A DNA stretch of 64,000 nucleotides from Cercospora beticola (Eukaryota > Ascomycota > Dothideomycetes > Mycosphaerellales > Mycosphaerellaceae). Below the pieces are notes generated by a model that was not told where the DNA came from, did no database searches, and saw nothing but the letters and a program-made list of their open reading frames with translations. The translations under genes were made by a program, and so were the position numbers. Location of the stretch: positions 744,001 through 808,000 of the forward strand of contig NC_088936.1 in the NCBI RefSeq assembly GCF_033473495.1. The letters run 5' to 3'. Positions 1 to 14,040 of this stretch are shown piece after piece (position 1 is the first letter of the stretch; the number at the start of each line of letters is the position of its first letter).

Positions 1-1003
1 GCTCTCGAATTCCTTATCTAATACTACTTTAGGTTTATCTATCTAGATATTACTCTCGACTAGTTACTACTTATAGTACTATCTAAGAATAAGTCTATCT
101 ATAAATAGTTATATATAGAAGAGTATATAAAGTACTTATATCTAAAGTATAACGATCGATAGCTTAAGTATATAGATTATTTATAGAACTATATAGTAAG
201 AGTATATAAAACGTTAATATAAATATCTTTTTAGATATAAGTACTAGGTACTTATTAATAGTAAGTAATTAGCCGAGCTAATATTCTAGGAGTATACTAC
301 TAGAGCTAGATAGCATATTCGAGAATATAGAAAGATATAGAAGCTACTATATAAAGCTATAGATATAGAAAGGTCTCGAGTATAAAGGAAATAGAGCCGA
401 TATATATATACTATCGATAGCGCACTTTCTAGAGAATATATATTAAGACTAGATAGACTACTACTATATAAGGCTATAGAGATTCTTATATAGACTCGAA
501 TAGAGCTATATATATCTAATCGGATATATAGCTCGAATTAGATAAGTTAAAAGTATAGCGTACGTATATAGTAGGTAGCGTAAGACTATAAAGTATATCC
601 TTTATTACTCGAACTAGATAGTAGAAAGTAGGTAGTAAAAGAAGCGGCCGGTTATAGATAGAAATAGAGAGACGTATCGTATCTTCTAGGTAGAAAGAGT
701 TAAAGAAGAGACCGAAGAATAGAGAAGTATATAGATAGTAACTAATAGCGGCTAGATCTAGTAATAGTAAGAGCGACGATCGTATTTCTTAATAGTATAG
801 GAAGGTATTCGAGCTAGAAGATAGGCGTAAATCGCTACTAATTACGCTCTTATCTAGTAGCTTCCTCTACTTATACTTATAATAAAATTAACTTAGAGAT
901 ATACTAAGTTAAAGTAGCTTATAGAAGTACGAATATAAGATATAATAATTAGAGATAGCTTATCTAGCTTAATCTATATATAGCTAGATTAAATAACGAA
1001 ATA
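1..1003. other. RIP-saturated AT-rich DNA, no recognisable gene
   Basis: The stretch is dominated by TA, TAG and CTA words and has almost no CA or TG dinucleotides. The only CA seen in the first lines is in a GCA context near 312. All frames are densely broken by TAG and TAA. I recognised no protein motif. It may be the 3' flank of the LINE that follows or another decayed element. Confidence 0.6.
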
Positions 1004-1031
1004 AAACGAAACGAAACGAAACGAAACGAAA
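1004..1031. repeat. (ACGAA)n short tandem repeat, possible LINE 3' tail
   Basis: Five consecutive ACGAA-type units, with AAATAA variants on either side. The LINE reverse transcriptase next to it reads on the minus strand, so this tract would sit at the 3' end of that element, where Tad1/I-type LINEs often carry simple-repeat tails. The tail assignment is inference; the repeat itself is visible. Confidence 0.6.
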
Positions 1032-1039
1032 TAAAATAG

Positions 1040-4000
1040 AACGAGTAAAGGATACTAACTATCTAATATATAGCTACTTAAAGATATTAAGGAATACTAG
1101 CTAGAAGGTATATTTATCTACTAGTCTCTACCTCGAGCTTATATATTATACTTTAAGTATAAGTAGCTATAGAAGCGTATCTCTAGCTATACTTATATAC
1201 TTAACTATAAGAACTTTAGATCTATATATAGCTCGATTTAATAATATAATAAATATACGAAATACCTACGACTTATTTCGAATTAGAAGGAAAGCTAAAG
1301 TAGCTCTATAGATATATAGTACCTTTCTACGAAGAGTACTCTATAATTACGTTACTTAAAATTAGCTTCTAGGCCTACTTTTACTTTAGCTTATAATTAT
1401 CTAACTTATATTTTCTATCTTATAGTATACTTATTAGTAAAAACTCTACTATTATTCGGAGTTAATATACTCCTATATATAAAAGTAGACGACTATCTAA
1501 GATAGTAGTCCTTATTACTTAAGCTAGGAATAGGATTTAAGTATATCTCTACTTTATTTATATATATCTTTTTAGTAATATACTTTTATATATCTAAGAG
1601 TACTAGGAGCTTATTCGTATCGGTAGGTTTAGTAATATTCTAATAGATCTCTACTAAGTCTAGTTATTAGGATTCCGAAAAGTATATTAAAAGAGTATTA
1701 AAATCTCGGTAAGTTTTATAGACTCCGAAATTAAGCTATTTTTTTTTTATATCTTATACTAATATAGTTCTCTTTCGGGCCTATATAGAGAGCTACTATA
1801 TATTCGCTAGAAATAAAAACTATAGCTAGAGCCTAAGTAAAAAACTCTTCTATTTCTACTATCTATCTTCTATATTAGAAAACTATTCGAACTATAAGCT
1901 ACTTCTTCTATAGCCTAGATAGCTTTAGTTATCGATATCGTACTCTCTTCTCTTTTCTAGTTAGCCTCTTCTCTTTACTATTTTCTATACTAGCGAGAAG
2001 TATAGTAGAATATTCTATTCTAAGAACTATACTATTACTATATATAGTCTCTTCTCTATTATAAGTATTTCGTAGTAGTCTTATATATCTACTATTCTTA
2101 TTATCTTATTATAGTTATATTCGAAGTATAAGTAGAATAGTATAATATACTTTAGCGTCTACTATATAAAGCTATATATATATAGAGAACTCGTAGCTTA
2201 GTACTTTATAGTAGTAGAGGTAGTCGTTTAGTCTAATATACTCTATTTATAGGAGTATTACGATCGTATTTTCTACTTTACTAAGCTATATATAGAGTCT
2301 ATTTAAGTAGAAGTAGAATTCTACTTATATTATAGTAGCGAGGTACTATTATATTATATTATATACTACTTATATCTCGCGTTAATATATCTTCTATTAT
2401 ATACTTTATAGTTCGAGCGCTACTATCTAAGAGATAGTATCTTACTTACTTTCTCGATAATACTAGCTAATCTACTAAAGTTCTTACTTCTACTATATAT
2501 AGCTATTATATTATACGTTATATTATATTCGAGCCTATTCTACTGTCTACTATTATACTTAGTCGATAATTATACTTATTATAGCTATTACTATCTTCTT
2601 ACTATATTCTTATATAGTCTATTCGAGGAAGATATCTAGTAGCTCTATTTCTATTTTATACTCTAGTTCTATAGTTACTATAGTCCGATATACTTCTATA
2701 ATTACTCGGAGGTATTAATTCTAGGCTACTTAAAGAGAATAGATACTTTTATTCTAGCTAATCCGGAGGTCTACTTAATTATACTAGATAGAGCTTCTAT
2801 ATACTATTATCGGCCGGACGACTATAGTATATATCTATCGCGCTTTCGAGAACGCTACGCTCTATATACTATATATAAGTCGGGTTACTACTACTATCTA
2901 TACTATCGCTCTCTCTATTATTTTTTAGATATATAGTCTCTATTTTAGTTTAGAGTCGAGATAGACTTCTAGAATCTTTATTATTAGTTATAGGCTACTC
3001 TAGAAGCCTAGAATATAGATCGTAGCTTATATATTAAACTACTTCGGCTTCGGATAGAAGTATATAAGTTAATACTTATTAGGCGCGAATATAGCTCTAT
3101 ATCTATAGGCCTACTATATATAGATCTTATACGCTCTCTCTAGCTTATAGTAGTTTTCCTTTATAGATCGGCTAAAAGTAAGAATATTCGTATTATCTAC
3201 GAACTCTACTATACTAGTATATTAATTATTAAGTTCTAGAAGAAATATAGATATAAAGTATAGGAATAGAATTAGTAAGAGAGTAGAGCCTTATAGAATA
3301 CTAGTAGATATTACCTATATTATACTTCGATATTCTCTAAGTATAAGGTATATAGTATAGTCGCTTAGAAATAAGTAGACGTACTATACGATCTAGGTAG
3401 GGATTTCTATAATTTAGAGATTATAGATTAGCCTATTATAGGATACGTTATCGAACGCGCTTAAGATATCGAGACTAAGTAATATTACTATAAGCTTAGA
3501 GTCTACTATCTAGATAGTCTATATCTATTCTATAAGTAGCTCGAGTATAATTATTATCGATTGCTTCTACTATATACCTATCTATATATCTAGTAGAAGG
3601 CCGTAAGTTTTAGTTAGTATAGTAACTTACTATATAATAATACTTTCGAGGACCTTTCTAAGTATATTTAGTAGTATAATAGGTCGGTATACTTTAGGTA
3701 TATTATATATTAGTTTCCCTAGCTTCTATAGAACGATAGTATTTATATATCGGAATAGTATTAGGTAATATACTCTATAGAGGCATTCCTAGAATAGCGC
3801 TATAAGTAGCCGAGCTAGGATATCTCTATATTCGTAGAGAAATCGATTCGGAATACTATCTAGGCTAGGCGCTTTATTAGGCAGAAGGCGTTTTAATACT
3901 ATAACTATATTACTTAGTATTACCTTCTACGATATATAGAGCTCTAGTAGGTATATATAGCTAGTAATATCGCTTAGGTTAGTAGGAAGAGAAAATAGAA

Positions 4001-5265
4001 AAAAGTAGTCTATAAGTATACTTACTTTCGCTTTATTTAATATATACTAGCCTCTATTACGGTCGATAATTATCGGGAATTAGAGTAGTACGAGTAGAGT
4101 ATACGCCGATATCCGAGCCTACTTAGCTAGCTACTATATAGTCTCGGGCTCTACTATTAGTTTTACTATAGTTTCGTACTATAGTATCTTTATATCCTTC
4201 CTAATTTATTTCTTCTTTATATTCTTTACTTTTTAGTAGTTCTATAGGTCGTCCTTATTCTTACTTATATTCTACTATTATCTCGCTCTTCTAGCTTTAG
4301 CTACTCTATTACTATACTCTTACGTCTATCTTACTTTAACCTACTACTATAGCTTACCTAGAGAGACTATTATCTAGATAGTATTATTAATTATCTTCTA
4401 GAGTATTCTAACCTTTTCGTCGATCTAGTTATTTATCTCTATTTCCTAGAAATAAATATCGACTAGTACGAGTCGTTCTATTAGATTATACTAGATAGCG
4501 ATCTAGTCTACTTTCTTCTATAATTACTATACTACTAGCTTCTATCGTATAGTCGCTATAGTAAGAATAGAGGTAATAATTAGAATATAGTCTAAGTCCG
4601 AGTTAAGCTCCTTATATACTTAATATTATATAATTCTCTATATAATCTACTCTATAGTAAATATAAAGTCTAGTATACTCTTACTCTATTAACTCTACTA
4701 CGTTATAGTTCTAAGTAGAAAAGTAAGCTAGAGTTATACCTATTCTATAATATCGATAAGTGTATCGGCGAGAGTATACTAGGTAAGGACTATATTTCCT
4801 CTCTAGTATAAGTAGTAGAGGTTAAAGTCTCCTACTAAGAGATATTTACCTAGTTCTACTAGAGCTACTAGGAGTAGATCTAGGACCTCTTAGCTTTAAC
4901 TCGTTAATAACTATAGAGGCTACCTATAGTAGTTATAAATATAGAGCTTCTAGTTCTCTAGTTAGATACTAAGTATAATAAGATCTAGACTATACTCTAT
5001 AATTTTCTATTATAGCGCGTCGAGGTACTTACTTATATAGAAGTAGACGCGAGTCTTAGTATTCGAGAAGTAGGCGAGTTTATAATTCGCTAGGTATATC
5101 GTTATATACTTTTATAGATTTCTCTATAGTTCCTAGATTATAATTATATAGTAGTAGTCTAGTCGGAGTACTATATTTAACGCCTATATAACCTAGTCCT
5201 TACTTTTATAGATATTATACTATACGATATTAATCGTCTTCTTAGCTCTAGATATTAATTTCTAT
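1040..5265 (-). pseudogene. Degraded Tad1/I-type LINE ORF2 (endonuclease-reverse transcriptase)
   Basis: Non-LTR retrotransposon polyprotein read on the minus strand through RIP stops. The APE-type endonuclease start is recognisable at about 5,190-5,262 (YNIYKSKD, where functional relatives have QYNVxKSKD). The reverse-transcriptase palm is at about 3,060-3,310. A GSxL..ILFLYF segment precedes the catalytic box FVDNTNIL at about 3,183-3,203, followed by LERAYKI and IFAPNKY, which matches the usual FVDDTN...FAPxKYxLIHF order. The second catalytic Asp has become Asn (GAY to AAY), a change RIP would make. The RNase H part was not pinned down. The frame is full of TAG and TAA, so the element is dead. 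Outer limits are approximate; the family call is firm, the exact clade less so. Confidence 0.75.
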
Positions 5266-6120
5266 TAGCTCTATTTAGAACTATATAGATATTATAGTCG
5301 ATAGTTATTAACTCTAGCTAGTAGTACCTAGCCTATAGGCTACTAGTAGACGCTCTAGCCTAGTATATTTTCGTTTCTAGTTTTCGACTATTTACTAGTT
5401 ACTATCGGCCTAGCTCGAGCCTAGCGCCTACTCTAGTATATAGTAATACTAGAGGCCTATCTACTAGAGCTATTATATATATACTTTCGTCTAGCTCTAG
5501 ACTATATATTCTCTATTCTATACTAGATATAACCTCTTATAGTTAGTATAATAGAGATAGTCTTAGTTAGTATATTCCTCTATTAGATATAGTTCTATAT
5601 AGTATCTATATATCTCGGCCTAGTAGTAGCTTAGTATAATATATCTATACTAGTAATATTTAAAATACTATATAATCTAGTATTCTAAGCTATAGTATTT
5701 AGCTAGGTAGAGTAAGTAATAGATTATAAGGCCCTTCTAGATAATATAGTCTACGCTCTATACTATAGAGAGTATAAATAAAAGAGAGGAATATATCTTT
5801 TCTACTAAGTATATCTAGCGAATCTATTTAGCTTTAGAGATTTTAATCCTAGAGTATAGAGCCTAGTTCTACTCTTCGATCGCTTAGAGTATATCTAGAG
5901 CTTCTATCTTAATAGCTACGTAGGAGATATAATAGACTATAACTTAGTAATATTTCTCTACTTTTTTACTAAATTTTCCTAGGCTCTTTTTCTATTCGGC
6001 TATTTAGAGGATTATATACTTTATATTTTCTTCTATAAGAAAGAGTCGGATATCTCTACTTAGAAGCTTTCGAGCTACTATAATTTCTCTATAAGATAGG
6101 TATATCTATTATACTTTCTA
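5266..6120. other. RIPed segment upstream of LINE ORF2, unresolved
   Basis: By position this should be the ORF1/ORF2 junction or the ORF1 3' part of the minus-strand LINE. No zinc-knuckle pattern could be read with confidence, because Cys and His codons (TGY, CAY) are preferentially destroyed by RIP. Confidence 0.35.
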
Positions 6121-7363
6121 GCCTACGAAGTCCTATTATATACCTCTACGTAGTCGTAGGTAGAAATAGATAGCTTCGGCTATACTAGTAAAGTATAGGG
6201 CGGCTAGATACCTATAGAGGCAGAAAGAAAGCGACAAAAAAAAAGTCTAGAAATCTATAGAAGCGTATACTAGGCGAACTCTAACGAATACTATAAACTA
6301 GAGCTAGCGCGGCTAGAACTAATATAAGACCTAGTACTAAGAGACTAGACTAGAATCTCTAGATAGTAAATTCTATTCTAGGCTTAGAAGCTAGAATAGT
6401 AACCTAGTACTAAAATAAGCTAAAGAGAAGGAAGGAGTATACTATAATTAAAGCTTTAAAGTAAAGCAAGAAGAGTAGAGAGGAGTATAGGACAAAGTAG
6501 CTAAAACTATAAAGGAAAACGTCCTAGTCTAGGTAGAAGGCAGGATAATAAGCTAAATAAAAGGCCTAGAAACCTCTTAGGAAGTACTCTAGAGAGAAAG
6601 AAGAATATACCTCTATATACTAGTATATACCTCTAGTACTACTAGGTTTAACTACTTATTCTAAGGGATTAGGAACTCTATCTATAGAGCCTATTTACTT
6701 ACTAGGTCCTATAGTAGAATTATATAATAACTAGTAGAACTATAGGAATAGAGATATTTATCTAAAGTCTAGCTCTTCTAGATACCTTATAACTAACTCT
6801 AAAGATAGAGTATCTAATAAAAGCAACTCTTATTCTATATTTAAAGCTACCTATAACGGAAGAGCTAGTTTAGAATACTACTACTTAATATAATTTCTAT
6901 AAATATAGGTTATATAACTTAGATACTAAGTAAGGTAGAAAGTTTAGAATAGAAGTATAATATTAGAGAGAGCTCCTACTATAGACTAGTAAGAAAGAGT
7001 TAGATATAAGATTAATATAGATACTAGCGTAGGGACAAAGACTATATATATAGGCTAGAGTCTCTAAGCTAGTAGGCAAGAGGATCGGGCCTCTAAGTAA
7101 TAAATAATATAAGAAATAACTAAGGAGAACTATATTATAAAGGATCTAATAAACTATTAAGATAATATAAATTATCCTAAGGAGAACTAGAAACTATAGA
7201 AGTAGCAGGCTATATAGAGCTTACTATAAAATATAAAGATATAAGGAGGTTTTTCTACTAGAGTACTAGTACGAGGGCTTTTCTATCTACGAAAAATATA
7301 GGGCGTACTACTTACTCTAGTTAAAAGAGGTAGACTAGCGTATAAGAGTTATCTATCTATTAT
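6121..7363. repeat. Left arm of a large inverted repeat
   Basis: The reverse complement of this arm recurs at 7,911-9,157 over its whole length of about 1.24 kb. For example, the segment reading GCCTACGAAGTCCTATTATA at the outer edge pairs with its complement at 9,138-9,157. At the inner edge GTTATCTATCTATTAT pairs with a right-arm copy carrying one extra 4-base unit. Both arms are RIPed but stay very similar, including shared residual CA sites. The element type is unknown. It could be two head-to-head copies of one transposon or a long terminal-inverted-repeat element. Confidence 0.85.
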
Positions 7364-7910
7364 ACTTTCTATATAATTACTTCGATAAGTAGCTTCTATA
7401 TCTCTTCTCTATTTTTAATATCTCCTAGCTAGATAGTAATTTCTATAGTCTATATCTAGTATAGCTAGTAGTAAGTAGCTACTAGAGGTATAGTACTTCC
7501 TATTACTATTTTTTATATCTATATTAGGTAAGTAGAAGGAGATTAAGAGAGTATTAGTAGGTTCTAAATTATATATTTTACTATACGAACCTCGTTTAGG
7601 ACCTATTAGAGGTCCGGTAGTTTATAGGTTTATTACTAGAAGATTATAAATATAGCTTTCGCTTTAGATAGAACTTTATAGAAAAGAAAAGAAAGGAGTA
7701 TATCTAAACTATCTAGTATATCTAGAGCTATATAAATTTTATTAATATTAGAAATAGCTATCGCGTACTTATTTATACTAGTAGTAGGTTATAAGTATAG
7801 GTCGTCGTAAGACTATAGATATAGTATAGAAAGAAGCTAGCTCCTACTCTCTATTATAGTTCTACGCGCTATAGTAGCGAACTTTAATTTTAATCTTAGT
7901 TATCGTTATA
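7364..7910. other. Spacer (loop) between inverted-repeat arms
   Basis: About 547 bp of AT-rich RIPed sequence with no self-complementarity to the arms and no recognisable frame. Confidence 0.6.
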
Positions 7911-9157
7911 ATAATAGATAGATAGATAACTCTTATACGCTAGTCTACCTCTTTTAACTAGAGTAAGTAGCACGCCCTATATTTTTCGTAGGTAGAAAAG
8001 CTCTCGTACTAGTACTCTAGCAGAAAAACCTCCTTATATTTTTATATTTTATAGTAAGCTCTATATAGCCTGCCGCTTCTATAGTTTCTAGTTCTCCTTA
8101 GGATAATTTATATTATCTTAATAGTTTATTAGATCCTTTATAATATAGTTCTCCTTAGTTATTTCTTATATTATTTGTTACTTAGGAGCCCGATCCTCTT
8201 ACCTACTAGCTTAGAGACTCTAGCCTATATATATAGTCTTTATCTCTACGCTAGTATCTATATTAATCTTATATCTAACTCTTTCTTACTAGTCTATAGT
8301 AGGAGCTCTTTCTAATATTATACTCCTACTCTAAACTTTCTATCTTACTTAGTATCTAAGTTATATAACCTATATTTATAGAAATTATATTAAGTAGTAG
8401 TATTCTAAACTAGCTCTTCTATTATAGGTAGCTTTAAATATAGAATAAGAGTTACTTTTATTAGATACTCTGCCTTTAGAGTTAGTTATAAGGTATCTAG
8501 AAGAGCTAGACCTTAGATAAATATCTCTATTTCTATAGTTCTACTAGTTATTATATAATTCTACTATAGGACCTAGTAAGCAAATAGGCTCTATAGATAG
8601 AGTTCCTAATCTCTTAGAATAAGTAGTTAAACCTAGTAGTACTAGAGGTATATACTAGTATATAGAGATATGTCCTCCTTTCTCTTTAGAGTACTTTCTA
8701 AGAAGTTTCTAGGCCTCTTATTTAGCTTATTATCCTACCTTCTACCTAGACTAGGACGTTTTCCTTTATAGTTTTAGCTGCTTTATCCTATACTCCTCTC
8801 TACTCTTCCTACTTTACTTTAAAGCTTTAATTATAGTATACTCCTTCCTTCTCTTTAGCTTATTTTAGTACTAGATTACTACTCTAGCTCCTAAGCCTAG
8901 AATAGAATTTACTATCTAGAGATTCTAGTCTAGTCTCTTAGTACTAGGTCTTATATTAGTTCTAGCCGCGCTAGCTCTAGTTTATAGTATTCGTTAGAGT
9001 TCGCCTAGTATATACTTCTATAGATTTCTAGACTTTTTTTTTATCGCTTTCTTCCTACCTCTATAGGTATCTAGCCGCCCTATACTTTGCTAGTATAGCC
9101 GAAGCTATCTATTTCTACTTACGACTGCGTAGAGGTATATAATAGGACTTCGTAGGC
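7911..9157. repeat. Right arm of the large inverted repeat
   Basis: Mirror copy of 6,121-7,363. Outside 9,157 and 6,121 the two flanks stop matching within about 20 bases, so the repeat boundary is sharp. Where the arms differ they mostly differ by C/T or G/A or by small indels, consistent with each copy being mutated after duplication. Confidence 0.85.
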
Positions 9158-10890
9158 TCGTTATAATAATAGATTAACTATCTTAATAGTATCTTTCTTT
9201 ATATCTAATATATTTTCCTCTAGATTAATTTAGAGGCTTACTTCTATTTAATCCGAATATATACTATTTGCTATTCTACTATCTATACTACTATTAGTAA
9301 AGCCTCTAGATATAGCCTCTTTAGAGCTCGAGAAAGGTTTCTTATAAGCTCTATCTCTAAGTAAGTATTAGAGGAAGTCCTTAAGCTAGAGTATATTCTA
9401 TTCTACTATCTTACTTTCTAGTATATATTATTCTCGAGCTTCGTTCTACTCTATTAACTTCTATATAATAGCTTTATCTATTATAGCTACCTATTCTTCT
9501 AGTTATATATTTCGTTTAAGCTATTCTTATAGAACTTTATAACTCTAGCTAATACTATTATAATCTTAAAGTAGAGATATATCGCTAGGTTTTACTATAT
9601 AAGTAACGCTATATACTAATAATACGAGTATCTCTTTCTATAGTACTTTAAAGTCTACTCGCTAGTTACTATTATAGAGCTACCTCTTTATAATAGTATA
9701 ATTAATCTTCGATATACGAGCTCGGTAGTTGCTATCTTTATTAATATAAATCTATAGATAGTCTAAGATCTCTCTCTATAATTTTATAGCCTACTCCTAC
9801 TATACTTAGTATAGTTTTATATTAGATAGGAATAAATCTATAATATTAGTATCTTTTATCTCCGAATTCTCTTCTATATTATATCTAGATATATTCTTCT
9901 AGATTCGATTTTTAAAAGTAGGATCTATTTTCTCGTTCTTCTATTATTTCTTTCTATACTTATTAAAGTAGTAGTAAGATACTTCTTCTAGAAATTCCGG
10001 GCAAGCCTACTCTAGAAGCTCGTCTCTTACTAGCTCGTAGTTATATAAGTCCTTAAAGTATAATATACTATAGGAAAGAGCTATAAAATATTTAGCTATA
10101 GACGAATAGAAATATCGTTAGTATATCTTTATAGGCTTTTACTCTATAGTTCTCTATTTATTTATCGTTTATTATATACTCTAGGACGTATCGAAGTTAA
10201 CTTCTATATATATCTAGAATATTATCTATATTACTATATAGACTATCTAGAAGGAAAGATAGATCTATTAGCTTACTATTATCTAGTAAGTCTCTAGTAA
10301 GTAAGTCGAGTATTTAGCTAAGCTCGTTTCTTCTCTTTATTATAAGCTTACTATTTCTAGGTAGTAGCGTCTAACTTCTAACTTTACTATCTTAGAGTAT
10401 ATTAGATCTATAGCTAGGCTCTAGCGCCTATACTAGAGTAGTAGTCGAAGTAGTAGTTTCGACTTAGGATACTTCTATTTTACTCTAGTATTCTATTCGA
10501 ATTCGGAAAGCTAATTAATATTATTATAAAAGTAGTTCGGACTTTATAAAGCTTTAATACTTACGCTTTATATAGATAGTATTTTCGTATTAATAAGTAG
10601 GTAGATACGTAATCTCTAGAGTTAGTAATATATAATATCTCTAGAACTAGAATAAGAGCTAGTATAAGAAATACTCTAGAAAGATTCTATAGATATATAC
10701 TTAACTTTAACTTCTTCTTTTCTTTCTTTAGAAACTTACTTCTAGAAGTTATTCCTACTTTACTTTACTTAAAAAAGGAGCTCTATCTTAGCCTATAATA
10801 TTTAGTAAAGAACGTATTATCGCCTATAGTTTATATTAGAGTACCTTTTATTATCTTCGAGAAGCGAGTAAATAATATAGTAGTAAATAT
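9158..10890 (-). other. RIPed region with a possible minus-strand coding remnant
   Basis: On the minus strand between about 10,150 and 9,450 one frame is broken only by TAG and TAA. Read with those as Gln or Trp it gives a plausible helical protein, with stretches such as LYNYELVRDELLE and SYKVLQEQLKRNIQLEEQ. I do not recognise the family. Because TGA is depleted everywhere here, frame openness alone is weak evidence, so this may be a transposon gene or nothing. Confidence 0.25.
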
Positions 10891-13800
10891 AAATTTTATT
10901 ATATCTTATATTCGTAGAGACGGCGACGCCGCGTCCGGAAGTAGACTACCCTAATCGGGCTGCTAGATAGCCTAATACGGCAATCCGCGGCCCGCCGCCG
11001 CGCGTATAGCGAGTATAAGGTGTCGTGTCTCCTACTATATCTATCTATTTTGCTTGCAATCCTCTTTCTATATATTGTCGCTCGCAACCCTCCCGCCTCT
11101 ATACCGACTAGTATTACTGCTGCGCCTCTATCGCGCAGCCGTTACTAATCGAGATCCTCCGATACCCGTTCCTCGACCGTCGTAGCTCGTGCGCTTGCTC
11201 TAGAACGATATAGTCTTCTAGAATTATAGTAGGCAGACCGACCTTTTCCTATACTCGCCTAGTACCGCATTATATATTATAGAACGCTTTAGAGCATCTG
11301 CGCGGCGTCCTATAAGATATAGGCGGACGCTTATAGCTACGAACGTCTACGCCTAGAGCAGGTATATATATAGATCCCGACCGCGGCGACGCTAGTCGTA
11401 CGCTACTACTCGGGGACTCCGATCTATACTACGTATAACGCGTTATATTGCAGATAGTTAAGCCTAAGGGAAGCCGCTAGGAAATCGTAAAACGAAGCGT
11501 AGCGTACGTCTCTAGAACGTAGCTAACGTTATTCGCCGTTAATAGAACGTAAATATAGCCGGGCCGTAGTAGAGAGGGTATGCGCTATCGCTATAGGCAT
11601 CGAGTTAAGCCTCGCCGGTGCTAGTATATTATAGATTATATAGGGCGAAATGTCGGTACGATATAACGGTGCGATATATCTACTTAGAGACTAACTTCGA
11701 CGTCGAGGCAATACAGACTAGAGGTAAAGGTACCTAATAATATAAGGAGTATATACCGCTCGCTTCGAGAAAATCTCCTAATATATATATATCTAGGCTT
11801 AGGAATGTCTTTAGCCTCTCTTTAGGTACTAGTTAGCGATACGACTGTTTTTCTATATATTATACGAGCGGACTACTATTAGCGATTAGAAGAGAAGTTT
11901 CTATAAACCTCCGTTCTTATAATAGGTCCCGGATAGCGCGATCGATTAGGCATACCTAGTCTGCTACGATTAGGCCTATATAGAATATAAATATTCGGAG
12001 ATCTAGTCTTAATAGTAAACTACCTTTACTATCTAGCTCTTCTACTAGTATTACGTCGAAATTACCTCCGATAGACGATATACTAATATTCTTTTACTCG
12101 AGTACTACTACTCTATATAACAAATTTATCGCCTATTTAGGTCCGCCTACTACGAAGAATAGTAAGAAAAGAATCCCCTTAAAGAGAGACCTAAAGACGT
12201 AGGAAGATAACGACCCGATCGCGCTAACCGAAGACTTTATTAGGCGACCGGGCAGTTCCGGCTATTAAGGTAGGTTCCTAGCGCGTTATAAGATCTACTA
12301 GGCTCGACTACGAGCTAACTTCTCTATTAGAGCTATACGGCACGGCTATTATAGCGTCCCGTATAGCTAAGGCTCTTACGAACTTTGCTATAGACAAATA
12401 CTACGTAGCGGAGGACTCTATAATAGCCCGGGTCGACGGCAGCGACTTGTCCGCTAGGTGCCTAGGCTTCCCGTACGATTTTAGCAAACGGGATAGTCTT
12501 AACGAGAACCTACGGTTCTAGGAAAATAAGACGAATATTAAGAGTACGCCTACCTACGCTATAGCTCCTATCGGCGTACTGTTTTCGATAGTACTATAGG
12601 CTACGACTTAGGGTAAAGCTCGACGTAATACCCTAGCCGAAGACCGTAAGTACGAATCTATAGTAGTAGTAGCGGACGTGCTCGCTATAGATACTCTCTT
12701 AGGGCGGGACACTTATACTAGGTTCAAAGCAACGCATATAACGTCGAACGTACTATAGTGCCTATCTCTTAATATTCTTACTCCGATAGAGCGAAAGAGA
12801 TATAAACAGGAGATTTTCTATAGCGTAGACGACGCGATATAGGTTATAAGGCGCAGGAAGCAAGCTAGGTAAGCTTAGCGTTATTTCTTAACGCTAGTAA
12901 TAATCTACTAAGTTTAAATTAGATCTTATAGCTTAGAAGGTACGGCGGAAGTAAGCGACGGATTTCGCGGCTCTATATAATCCGAGAGCTCTCTACCGAA
13001 AAGGCAAGATAACGTATTAGCCGACTCGCCTAGTAGACTTAGAGATAAGGCAAGTAACCTCGGATATAGTCTAAAACATCGTTACTACGCTTACGGAAAA
13101 CACGCGGAAGTCGATAGCAGTAATAATAAAATAAGACTATAGAAACTACGAAGGCATCGCCGATCGATTAGTAGCTATCCTTTAAGAATTCTAGATACTA
13201 GTAGTCCTCGAGATTAGAGTCGATTAAGCGGCGCTTCGAATAGTACCTCGTACCTATAAAGAGTATTTAATCCTACGAAACTCCTAGATATACTCCGGCT
13301 AGGACCGCTAGCTAATATAGAGTAGTAGGCGTGCTCGTCGGTTTCCCTAGATAATAGAGACCTATTAACTATACCTATTATAAATAGGAGCCTCGGTCTC
13401 GATAGCTCGTACGACGACTACCTACGGGTAGGTCGTTTAAGGCCCGCCCGCAACGATATCGCTAAGGATAATTACGTAAGTATAAAATGTTTTATCTGTC
13501 CTTATATACGCTACTAACGAGAATAGTCTTCGTACGAAAAGAGTTAATATTATTACTCTAAACGCAAACCTCGGCATAACTATAATCGCTCGAAGGCCTT
13601 ACTATACGCGGTCTATTCCGCTATTATTGCCTACCTATACCGCTCTATAAACTCTAACTCTCGGATGCTACGTAGAGGTAGTAAAAAGTAAACTCGCTAA
13701 CGCGTAGGCCTAGATATTGCTTCTAGCGTCTAAGACTAAGTCTACTTAAGTCCGCCCTATAGTCTTAAGGATAAGCCTATATAGGTTATCGAGAAAATTA

Positions 13801-14040
13801 TTAATAGCAGACGTAAGCACGGCAAAACTTTCTATAAAGTGAAATAGAAGCCGACGTAGGAGCCTGCGGAAAGTTTGCAAGAGACCGCGGATAGAGCTAT
13901 TACTAAATTTCACTTAATAAATGCTAGTTAAGACCGCCAAATCGTCCGCAATAAGCCTCGGTGCCCTGTCTACGAAATGTTTCTATACCCGATCCGCGAG
14001 TTGCAGGGCCCTACACGTACTAGTAAATCATTAGAAGCTC
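10891..14040. other. CpG-rich RIPed block, no recognised gene
   Basis: Composition changes abruptly at about 10,900: CG words become frequent (GGCGACGCCGCG, CCCGCCGCCGCGCG) while CA and TG stay rare. A 62-codon minus-strand frame at 10,899-11,087 is Arg-rich and looks like a by-product of CG-rich DNA. Plus-strand frames between 12,800 and 13,350 are long when TAG and TAA are read through, but no domain was recognised. The block must come from sequence with higher starting GC than the first 10.9 kb, or from a different age of RIP. Confidence 0.45.

Noticed and set aside
1..10890. Centromeric or mitochondrial DNA as the cause of AT-richness
   Set aside because: The AT bias is produced by specific loss of CA and TG with retention of CG, and a readable LINE is present; this is a RIP signature rather than organellar or satellite composition.
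10899..11087. 62-codon Arg-rich minus-strand ORF
   Set aside because: Lies in a CG-rich, TAG-poor patch and has no domain; composition alone explains it.
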